DNA of 10,595 nucleotides from contig JAQYFM010000238.1 in assembly GCA_028723145.1 (NCBI GenBank), forward strand, positions 1 to 10,595, read 5' to 3'. Source of the stretch: Spirochaetales bacterium (lineage in GTDB: Bacteria > Spirochaetota > Spirochaetia > Sphaerochaetales > Sphaerochaetaceae). Both the position numbers and the translations under genes were made by a program. Below, piece by piece: positions 1 through 5,541 of this stretch (the stretch's first letter is position 1; each line of letters opens with the position of its first letter). Under the pieces are notes generated by a model. It had not been told where the DNA came from, made no database searches, and saw only the letters and a program-made list of their open reading frames with translations.

Positions 1-18
1 AAGTTTAGTTTATAACGC

Positions 19-864
19 ATGAATGGTTTAGTTTTAGAAGGCGGTGCAATGAGAGGTATGTTCACATCTGGAATTCTAGATGTGTTCATGGAAAATGGTA
101 TTACCTTTGATTTCTGTGGTGGCGTATCAGCTGGAGCAGTATTTGGTTGTAACTATAAATCAAAGCAAATAGGTAGAGCTATTAGGTACAATAAAAAATA
201 TTGTAATGATAAAAGATATTGCTCTGTGCACTCTCTATTAACGACAGGAGATCTTTATGGTGCTGACTTTTGTTATGATGAGCTACCTAATAAATTAGAT
301 CTTTTTGATTATTCTGAGTATGAAAAGAATCCAATGGAATTTTGGTGTGTAACTACCGATGTAAGCAGTGGTAAACCATTTTATGCAAAAACAGAAAAGG
401 GTAGTGGTGATGATATGCTTTACCTAAGAGCTAGTGCTTCTATGCCACTAGTTTCAAGGTGTGTGAAAGTTGGTGGAAGACTATTACTTGATGGTGGTAT
501 TTCAGATCCTATTCCATATCGTTTTATGCTTAATAAAAATGTTGATAGATGTGTTGTTATTCTTACTCAACCAGAAGATTATATAAAAGAGAAAAATCCT
601 TTACAGTTCCTTTTTAATCTTATTTATCATGGAAAGAAAAAAGGAATAAGTAAGGCAATGTCTATTAGGCATGAAGTATACAATAGGCAAACTAAAGAGA
701 TTAAAAAGTTAGAAGAACAAGGAAAGTTATTTGTAATTAGACCTAAACAAAAATTAGATATAGGAAAAACTGAAAAGGATCCAAATAAGCTAGAAATGGT
801 TTATCAAGAGGGAAGAAGTATGGCTCTTGAAATTCTTCCTTCATTAATTAGCTATCTTTCTTAA
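19..864 (+). CDS. Patatin-like phospholipase family protein
   Basis: Predicted serine acyl hydrolase of the patatin family (281 aa), which cleaves acyl ester bonds of membrane lipids with a Ser-Asp dyad. Seen in the sequence: an N-terminal oxyanion-hole motif GGAMRG at residues 8-13, the nucleophile elbow G-V-S-A-G at 35-39 with Ser37, and the catalytic Asp in D-G-G at 158-160. No signal peptide or membrane segment is visible, so the protein is probably cytoplasmic. Its length and motif spacing suit the short single-domain bacterial patatins such as E. coli YjjU. The ATG at 19 follows an in-frame TAA at 13-15, so it is the first possible ATG, but no clear Shine-Dalgarno precedes it in the 18 visible bases. 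It is separated from the next gene by a weak terminator and a regulated promoter, so it is probably not part of the transport operon. Its physiological lipid substrate cannot be told from the sequence. Confidence 0.9.
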   Translation: MNGLVLEGGAMRGMFTSGILDVFMENGITFDFCGGVSAGAVFGCNYKSKQIGRAIRYNKKYCNDKRYCSVHSLLTTGDLYGADFCYDELPNKLDLFDYSEYEKNPMEFWCVTTDVSSGKPFYAKTEKGSGDDMLYLRASASMPLVSRCVKVGGRLLLDGGISDPIPYRFMLNKNVDRCVVILTQPEDYIKEKNPLQFLFNLIYHGKKKGISKAMSIRHEVYNRQTKEIKKLEEQGKLFVIRPKQKLDIGKTEKDPNKLEMVYQEGRSMALEILPSLISYLS

Positions 865-871
865 GTAATTG

Positions 872-898
872 AGCTACCTGAAATATGGTAGTATTTTT
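872..898 (+). terminator. Weak rho-independent terminator after the patatin gene
   Basis: GCTACC (873-878) pairs with GGTAGT (887-892), including one G-U pair, around an 8-nt loop. A short run of T (894-898) follows. The stem is only six base pairs and the T tract is short, so termination may be partial. The arm sequence AGCTACC/GGTAG resembles the stronger terminator at 5456-5485. Confidence 0.5.
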
Positions 899-922
899 GT
901 CTCCTAAGAGTGAAAATAATTC

Positions 923-949
923 TTTACAAATAATATTTACCATGATAAT
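923..949 (+). promoter_or_regulatory. Candidate sigma-70-type promoter of the TRAP operon
   Basis: TTTACA at 923-928 resembles a -35 box and GATAAT at 944-949 matches five of six -10 consensus bases. The 15-bp spacer is shorter than the ideal 17. The predicted start of transcription, near 956, falls inside the first palindromic operator, as expected for a repressed promoter. This is assigned by inspection only. Confidence 0.45.
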
Positions 950-962
950 CTGATATCAGATT
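947..962 (+). promoter_or_regulatory. Operator 1: perfect 16-bp palindrome with GATATC core
   Basis: AATCTGATATCAGATT is a perfect inverted repeat centred at 954.5, overlapping the predicted dctP transcription start. Its inner TGATATCA is shared with operator 2 and with a copy at the start of the GntR gene. Its left half AATCTGATAT recurs in the GntR promoter. The natural candidate ligand is the FCD-type GntR regulator encoded at 4734-5450, since winged-helix GntR dimers bind short palindromes of this size. Confidence 0.7.
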
Positions 963-964
963 TA

Positions 965-982
965 AAAAGTGATATCACTTTT
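965..982 (+). promoter_or_regulatory. Operator 2: perfect 18-bp palindrome with GATATC core
   Basis: AAAAGTGATATCACTTTT is a perfect inverted repeat centred at 973.5, exactly 19 bp downstream of the centre of operator 1 and just upstream of the dctP Shine-Dalgarno. The two sites share TGATATCA but have different flanks. This indicates selection on the core rather than a simple duplication. Two sites slightly under two helical turns apart suggest cooperative dimer binding that would block transcription of dctP. Confidence 0.7.
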
Positions 983-998
983 ACAAAAAGGAGACAAA

Positions 999-2027
999 AT
1001 GAAAAAACTTATTGCTATCACACTTGTGATGTTATTAGCACTCACAACAGTATTCGCAAACGGCAGTTCTGAATCACAAGCTTCAGCTGATTCAGGCAAA
1101 ACTTACACAATTAAGCTTGGACACACAATGAGTACTGCTCATCCAAGACACGTATCTCTTTTAGAGTTTGAAAAATATGTAGAGGAAAAGAGTGGTGGCA
1201 AAGTACAGGTAGAATTATTCCCAGCTGGTGTTCTCGGTTCAGAACCTGATATGCAGGAATCAATGAGAATGGGTACCTTAGAGGCCTTCGTTGGTGGTCC
1301 TTTTGATACAATTTCTAAGAAGTTAAACTTATTCTTAATGCCATTCTTCTTTGATAATCAAGATGCATTAATGAGAGTTGCTAAGAATGAGGAAGTATTT
1401 AACATCATTTCATCAGATGCTGAAGCTAATGGACTTAAGATTCTTGCAATTGGTGATGGTGGTGCAAGACAGATTACTAACTCAAAGAGAAGAATTACAA
1501 AACCTGCAGATATGAAGGGCTTAAAGCTTAGAACTCCTTCTATCGAAGCAATCATGGTATGTATGGAAACACTTGGTGCATCAACAGTTTCAATTCCTCT
1601 TGCAGATTGTTATATGTCACTCAAAACTGGTGTAGCTGATGGACAGGAGAACCCTGTTGCAACAATTTATGACCAGAAGCTTTATGAAGTACAAAAGTAC
1701 ATTACATATGTAAACTATCAGTACCATCCAGAAGTTTTAACAATGAATGCGAAGTACTACAACTCTCTTCCTGCAGAATATCAGCAGATTTTAAGTGATG
1801 CTGCATGGCTTTTCATTGAAACAGAGAATAAGATTGCAATTGACAATGCTGAAGCACGTCTTGAAGAGATGAAAGCTTACGGATGTGATGTATATACTCC
1901 AACTGCTGCTGAAAAGCAGGCATTTGTAGATGCATGTACTCCTGTATATGATCACTTTGTAAATACTCTTAAGTATTTTACACAGGAAGAATTAGATCTG
2001 GTTAAATCACTCGCAATGGGTAAATAA
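999..2027 (+). CDS. dctP: TRAP transporter substrate-binding protein DctP
   Basis: Periplasmic binding protein (342 aa) of a tripartite ATP-independent transporter, which captures a carboxylate substrate and hands it to DctQM. The first ~22 residues form a signal peptide (KK, then a hydrophobic core) ending in VFA-NGSSES. No cysteine follows, so signal peptidase I cleavage is likelier than lipidation. Mature-domain hallmarks include GHTMSTAHP, Arg157, the carboxylate-binding Arg178 in KLRTP, and Asn218 in GVADGQENP. The spacing of Arg157, Arg178 and Asn218 closely matches the Arg/Arg/Asn ligands of SiaP. The ATG at 999 is chosen over an upstream in-frame GTG at 969, because AAGGAG lies at 988-993 with 5-nt spacing and the signal peptide begins there. 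The GTG would also lie inside operator 2. It is the first gene of the operon and is followed by a terminator before dctQ. Substrate class (hydroxy acid or sugar acid) is inferred from the neighbouring aldolase. Confidence 0.95.
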   Translation: MKKLIAITLVMLLALTTVFANGSSESQASADSGKTYTIKLGHTMSTAHPRHVSLLEFEKYVEEKSGGKVQVELFPAGVLGSEPDMQESMRMGTLEAFVGGPFDTISKKLNLFLMPFFFDNQDALMRVAKNEEVFNIISSDAEANGLKILAIGDGGARQITNSKRRITKPADMKGLKLRTPSIEAIMVCMETLGASTVSIPLADCYMSLKTGVADGQENPVATIYDQKLYEVQKYITYVNYQYHPEVLTMNAKYYNSLPAEYQQILSDAAWLFIETENKIAIDNAEARLEEMKAYGCDVYTPTAAEKQAFVDACTPVYDHFVNTLKYFTQEELDLVKSLAMGK

Positions 2028-2046
2028 CAGTCAAAAAGAATACTAT

Positions 2047-2074
2047 GGCCTGGCTGTGTAGTCAGGCCTTTTTT
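2047..2074 (+). terminator. Intra-operon terminator between dctP and dctQ
   Basis: GGCCTGGC (2047-2054) pairs with GTCAGGCC (2061-2068) with one G-U pair around the loop TGTGTA, followed by TTTTTT (2069-2074). This is a strong canonical rho-independent terminator inside an operon. The dctQ ribosome-binding site (AGGA, 2075-2078) begins at the next base. It probably lowers expression of the membrane subunits relative to the binding protein, and as a 3' hairpin could stabilise dctP mRNA. Confidence 0.85.
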
Positions 2075-2085
2075 AGGATATTTTA

Positions 2086-2616
2086 ATGAATACTATACTC
2101 AAATATTTAGATAAAGCTATGTCTTTTATTTTGATTGTATTAGTCGCATTCCTTGCTATAGGAGTATCGGTCACTGTTGTTTTAAGATACTTCTTCGGGC
2201 TTTCTTTTAGTACTCTTGAAGAATTACTAACAATGGCCTTTATTTTCACAACATTATTTGGTTCTGCGCTAGCAATTAGAGAAAAACAACACATTTCAAT
2301 TTCTTATCTTGCAGATAAAATCGTTGGGAAAAGTAAAAAGAAAAAGATAATATCTGCATTTTTAGTTGACTTATCGATTTTATTTGTTTCAATTGTAATG
2401 ATTTATTTTTCAATTTTATGGATTAGTCAAGTTGGTCATTTACTATCACCAAACTCACATTTACCAATGAGTGTGTACTATATCTTTGTACCATTAACAT
2501 TTTTAATTACTGCTTTTTATGTAGTAATTGATATGCTTTCTTACTTCGTAAGGATAGAAAATGCAGATGGTGGATATTCTACTGATGATGTTATACCGGA
2601 GGATAAAGAGAAATGA
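2086..2616 (+). CDS. dctQ: TRAP transporter small permease subunit DctQ
   Basis: Small membrane subunit (176 aa) of the TRAP transporter, which pairs with DctM to form the Na+ or H+ driven permease in the inner membrane. Four hydrophobic segments are evident at about residues 13-33, 46-63, 88-110 and 126-149. The conserved DctQ pattern is present, with VLRYFFGLSFSTLEELL after helix 1 and AIREKQHISISYL after helix 2. The tail is hydrophilic and acidic. The start at 2086 has AGGA at 2075-2078 with 7-nt spacing, directly after the T tract of the upstream terminator. Its stop overlaps the dctM start (ATGA), indicating translational coupling. Length is typical for the family. Confidence 0.93.
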   Translation: MNTILKYLDKAMSFILIVLVAFLAIGVSVTVVLRYFFGLSFSTLEELLTMAFIFTTLFGSALAIREKQHISISYLADKIVGKSKKKKIISAFLVDLSILFVSIVMIYFSILWISQVGHLLSPNSHLPMSVYYIFVPLTFLITAFYVVIDMLSYFVRIENADGGYSTDDVIPEDKEK

Positions 2617-3890
2617 ATCTAACTATATTATTTATTGCATTATTGGTATTTATACTTATAGGAGTCCCAATAGGATACTCTCTCGGTGGAGCAGGTATCA
2701 TTTACTTTTTCTTAGAAAATCCTGCATTCCTAATGAGTGTTCCTCAAAGAGTTTTTTCGGGATTAAATTCATTTATTTTAATTGCAATGCCTCTGTTTAT
2801 GCTCTCAGGAGAATTGATGAACCATGGTGGGTTAACAAAGAGACTTATTAACTTTGCTCTATTAATTTGTAAGCCATTTAGAGGAGGCTTAGGTGAAGTA
2901 AATGTTGTAGCTTCTATGATTTTCGGTGGTATTACAGGCTCTTCTGTTGCTGATACCTCTGCACTTGGTTCAATATTAATTCCTGATATGACCAAGCAGG
3001 GATATTCAAAAGAGTTTTCTACAGGTATTACTGTTGCTTCCTCCACTGTGGGTATGATTATTCCTCCATCGATTCCTATGTTAATGTTTGCAATGGTATC
3101 GGGAGTATCAGTTGGTAAACTATTTATGGGAGGTGTAATACCTGGTTTGTGTATTGGTATCTTCCAGCTTGTTGTTGTATGGCTCTATTCAGAAAAGAAG
3201 GGATACCATAAAATTGAAGCAAAGATTGATCAATCAGTATTTAAAGTTGTAGTAGATGGCTTAATTGCATGTTTAATGCCTGTTATGATTTTAGTATTCA
3301 CAACATTTGGTATTACCACTGCAAGCGAAAGTGCTGCAGTAGCAGTAGTATACTCACTTATTGTAGGTAAATTCTTCTATAAAGAGCTTAAATGGAAGCA
3401 TATAGTTGCAGCATTAAAAAAGACTGCAATTATGACTGCTACTATTATGGTGATTGGTGGCTTTACAAACGTATTTACTTATATTTTAGCAATTAAACAA
3501 GTTCCACTTGCGATAGCTAACTTTATTTTAAGTTCAAATATTCCAACATGGATTATTTTCTTACTCTTTGATATCCTAATTCTTCTTTTAGGAACATTCT
3601 TGGATGTAGTTCCATGTATTTTATTAATTGCTCCAATTATGTTACCAGTATTCACAACACTTGGTATGAGTGAAATTACTTTTGGTATGATTTTAGTTGT
3701 AGGCCTTGCAATTGGACTTGTAACACCTCCAGTAGGAATGTGCTTGAATGTAGGTAGTAAAATATCAGGAATGCCTATTATTAGTGTTTTCAAGTCTTCT
3801 TCCCCGTTCTTACTTTGTAATATTTTAGTACTACTGATGGTTACTTTCGTTCCAGCAGTATCAACATGGCTTCCAAGCTTATTAGCATAA
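2613..3890 (+). CDS. dctM: TRAP transporter large permease subunit DctM
   Basis: Large membrane subunit (425 aa, typical length) of the TRAP transporter, the ion-coupled transport channel. It is hydrophobic throughout, consistent with about 12 membrane segments. Family signatures include the N-terminal LIGVPIGYSLG, the FILIAMPLFMLSGELM region, GGITGSSVADTSALGS at residues 105-120, PPSIPMLMF in the first half, and GTFLDVVPCILLIAPIMLP from residue 327 in the second half, with VTPPVGMCLNV near the end. It overlaps dctQ by 4 bp. A GGAGGA site at 2598-2603 lies 9 nt before the ATG, so it can initiate independently as well as by coupling. The aldolase gene follows after only 10 bp. Confidence 0.95.
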   Translation: MNLTILFIALLVFILIGVPIGYSLGGAGIIYFFLENPAFLMSVPQRVFSGLNSFILIAMPLFMLSGELMNHGGLTKRLINFALLICKPFRGGLGEVNVVASMIFGGITGSSVADTSALGSILIPDMTKQGYSKEFSTGITVASSTVGMIIPPSIPMLMFAMVSGVSVGKLFMGGVIPGLCIGIFQLVVVWLYSEKKGYHKIEAKIDQSVFKVVVDGLIACLMPVMILVFTTFGITTASESAAVAVVYSLIVGKFFYKELKWKHIVAALKKTAIMTATIMVIGGFTNVFTYILAIKQVPLAIANFILSSNIPTWIIFLLFDILILLLGTFLDVVPCILLIAPIMLPVFTTLGMSEITFGMILVVGLAIGLVTPPVGMCLNVGSKISGMPIISVFKSSSPFLLCNILVLLMVTFVPAVSTWLPSLLA

Positions 3891-3900
3891 GGAGGATAAA

Positions 3901-4680
3901 ATGACATTAAAAGAAAAACTAAAAAAAGGACCTGTTTTTGGCATTACCTGTTACACAGGAATGGCAAGCGTTGTAGAGTGTATTGGAAGATGGGGATATG
4001 ACTTTGTATATCTCGATCTTGAGCATTCAACTATAGATGGACTATGTAATATAGAGAGATTAATATTAGCAGCTAAACATGCTGGAGTATCTCCATTAGT
4101 AAGAGTCTCAGGAGTTCATGATTCTGAAATAAGACAAGTACTAGAGATGGGTGCAGAGGGGGTAGTTGTTCCTCACTGTAGATGTAAAGAAGATGTTGAA
4201 AAAATTATTTTCAATGCTAAGTTCCCTCCTATGGGTAGAAGGGGCGGTGAAAGTAATGTAAGAGCTGCAGGCTTTGGTGTAAATGGTTTTTCATGGTCTG
4301 AATACACCAAGAAAAGCAATGAAGATACTATGATAATTCCTATGGATGAAGACTTTGAATTTACTGAGAATATTGAAGAAATTTTAAGTGTAGATGGAAT
4401 TGATGCTGTTAACTTTGGTCCAGTCGATTATGCTCTTTCTGTTGGAGCTGAGGTTGGATACAAAATTACCGATGAGAGAGTTGATTACGGATATAATAAA
4501 TTAAGAGCTGTGACAAAAGAGAAGGGTATAGGAATTATGGCTCCTGTTGTTCCTTCTACAGAATCTGATTTAAGAGCTGCAATTGACCGTGGTATTAATA
4601 TGCTTATTTTGGGAAATGACATGTACCATTTAAATCAAGGATTAGGAAAAATTGCTAAGGAAGTTGAGAAAGTAAAATAA
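3901..4680 (+). CDS. HpcH/HpaI family class II aldolase
   Basis: Predicted metal-dependent aldolase (259 aa) that reversibly splits 2-keto-3-deoxy or 4-hydroxy-2-oxo acids into pyruvate and an aldehyde in the cytoplasm. Seen: DLEHS with His42 (the general base equivalent to HpaI His45), Arg68 in LVRVSG (pyruvate carboxylate contact), and metal ligands corresponding to Glu150 in IPMDEDFEF and Asp176 in FGPVDYA. PMGRRGG and the long loop are also typical. Canonical HpaI/YfaU enzymes read QVE around the first metal ligand. This one reads MDE, so it belongs to a side clade whose true substrate is uncertain. The start has GGAGG at 3891-3895, and the gene lies 10 bp after dctM, clearly co-transcribed. 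It is the only catabolic enzyme in the cassette, so the imported acid must be directly cleavable or be converted by enzymes encoded elsewhere. Confidence 0.88.
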   Translation: MTLKEKLKKGPVFGITCYTGMASVVECIGRWGYDFVYLDLEHSTIDGLCNIERLILAAKHAGVSPLVRVSGVHDSEIRQVLEMGAEGVVVPHCRCKEDVEKIIFNAKFPPMGRRGGESNVRAAGFGVNGFSWSEYTKKSNEDTMIIPMDEDFEFTENIEEILSVDGIDAVNFGPVDYALSVGAEVGYKITDERVDYGYNKLRAVTKEKGIGIMAPVVPSTESDLRAAIDRGINMLILGNDMYHLNQGLGKIAKEVEKVK

Positions 4681-4682
4681 TA

Positions 4683-4712
4683 TTTTCAAAAAAAATAATA
4701 ATCTGATATATT
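4683..4712 (+). promoter_or_regulatory. Candidate internal promoter with operator half-site before the GntR gene
   Basis: TTTTCA (4683-4688) and TATATT (4707-4712) are separated by 18 bp, and a TG one base upstream of the -10 (4704-4705) makes it an extended -10 promoter. The sequence AATCTGATAT at 4700-4709 is identical to the left half of operator 1 (947-956) and overlaps the -10 box. Its right half is degenerate. This suggests a secondary, autoregulated promoter for the regulator within the 53-bp gap after the aldolase gene. Confidence 0.4.
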
Positions 4713-4733
4713 AATCTTGAAGGAAAAATACTA

Positions 4734-5450
4734 ATGGCTGATATCAGTACTACAATTTTTGAGGCATTGAAAAAAGAAATTACTAAATTAGAAATAATCC
4801 CTGGAGAAAAAATTAGTGAAGGGGAAATTTGTTCTCGTTTTTCTGTCACAAGGCCTCCTGTTCGAACTGCTTTTCAGCGCCTTCAAGATATTGGTTTATT
4901 AGAGAATGTTCCATATAAAGGTGCAACTGCAACTTTAATTAGTTTATCCTCTGTACATCAAATGATTTTTATGAGGACTGCAGTTGAATCTTGGATTATC
5001 AAGGATTTTATCAATACTAATCCCTCTCCATTTGTTTTAGAAGAACTTGAACATAATTTAAGGATGCAACAAATACATGTTTCACAAGATGAAATAGATG
5101 AGAAACAATTCTTCACCCTCGATTGTGCTTTTCATCAATTTTGGTTTGATAGAATGCATTGTGATGATGTTTGGAGAATGATTCAAAGTGATTTAAATTA
5201 TGAACGTTTCAGAATGCTTGATTTCGTAGGGACTCTAGGATATAGAGATATTGTTAAAGATCATGAAAAACTTTTTGAAGCAATAAAAGAAGGTGATAGT
5301 AATTCAATAACACCAATACTTTCTTCCCATCTAAATGCAGGTCTTGCTCGAATGGGAAATTTAATTAGAACAGATTATAAACAGTATTTTGTACTTGATG
5401 ATAAAGATAATGAATACTGGCTTTTATATAATGAAAAACTTGCAAAGTAA
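4734..5450 (+). CDS. GntR family transcriptional regulator, FCD (FadR-type) domain
   Basis: DNA-binding regulator (238 aa). Residues ~5-70 form the GntR winged helix, with GEKISEGEICSRFSVTRPPV followed by RTAFQRLQDIGLLE. Arg35, Arg44 and Arg49 occupy the positions that contact DNA in FadR. Residues ~90-215 are an all-helical FCD ligand domain with the complete metal-site set Asp130, His134, His177 and His199. Such domains commonly bind a carboxylate through the metal, which fits a transporter and aldolase for organic acids. The start at 4734 has GAAGGA at 4719-4724 with 9-nt spacing. A CTGATATCAG palindrome lies in its first codons, matching the operators before dctP. It is therefore probably the local, autoregulated regulator, most simply a repressor relieved by the substrate or an intermediate. 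It is the last gene of the cassette, before a strong terminator. Confidence 0.93.
   Translation: MADISTTIFEALKKEITKLEIIPGEKISEGEICSRFSVTRPPVRTAFQRLQDIGLLENVPYKGATATLISLSSVHQMIFMRTAVESWIIKDFINTNPSPFVLEELEHNLRMQQIHVSQDEIDEKQFFTLDCAFHQFWFDRMHCDDVWRMIQSDLNYERFRMLDFVGTLGYRDIVKDHEKLFEAIKEGDSNSITPILSSHLNAGLARMGNLIRTDYKQYFVLDDKDNEYWLLYNEKLAK
4738..4747 (+). promoter_or_regulatory. Intragenic operator copy CTGATATCAG
   Basis: A perfect 10-bp palindrome overlaps codons 2-5 of the GntR gene. It shares the whole CTGATATCAG core of operator 1, and the eight-base TGATATCA also found in operator 2. Its position just downstream of the candidate internal promoter suits autoregulation by roadblock, although a 10-bp match inside coding DNA could be chance. 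Confidence 0.5.
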
Positions 5451-5455
5451 AAAGT

Positions 5456-5485
5456 AGCTACCATGAAAAAGTGGTAGCTTTTTTG
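5456..5485 (+). terminator. Rho-independent terminator ending the TRAP/aldolase/GntR cassette
   Basis: AGCTACCA (5456-5463) pairs perfectly with TGGTAGCT (5472-5479) around an 8-nt loop and is followed by TTTTT. It begins five bases after the GntR stop codon. Confidence 0.92.
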
Positions 5486-5490
5486 TAGAA

Positions 5491-5521
5491 ATAAAAATCA
5501 GCAGGTTTTTACACCTGCTGA
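5491..5521 (-). terminator. Rho-independent terminator of the EF-G gene
   Basis: TCAGCAGGT (5498-5506) pairs perfectly with ACCTGCTGA (5513-5521) around a 6-nt loop. Read on the minus strand, the hairpin is followed by ATTTTTATTT, an acceptable U-rich tail. It lies 20 bp beyond the EF-G stop. With the neighbouring plus-strand terminator it separates two convergent transcription units. Confidence 0.85.
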
Positions 5522-5541
5522 AAATGTATTATGTAATCTTA

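Noticed and set aside
969..998. Upstream in-frame GTG start for dctP, adding ten residues
   Set aside because: It lies inside operator 2, has no Shine-Dalgarno and would disturb the signal peptide. The ATG at 999 has AAGGAG at 5-nt spacing.
999..1100. DctP as a lipoprotein
   Set aside because: No cysteine follows the hydrophobic core. The region reads VFANGSSES, which suits signal peptidase I cleavage.
2744..3046. 100-codon minus-strand frame inside dctM, and a similar 142-codon frame at 3479-3907
   Set aside because: Both are antisense to strongly conserved DctM motifs and have no ribosome-binding sites. They arise from the biased codon use of a hydrophobic protein.
872..5485. The two similar terminators (AGCTACC stems) as direct repeats or mobile-element ends around the TRAP cassette
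   Set aside because: The similarity is limited to about seven bases per arm. Loops and flanks differ and there is no transposase or target duplication, so it is more likely a common terminator stem.
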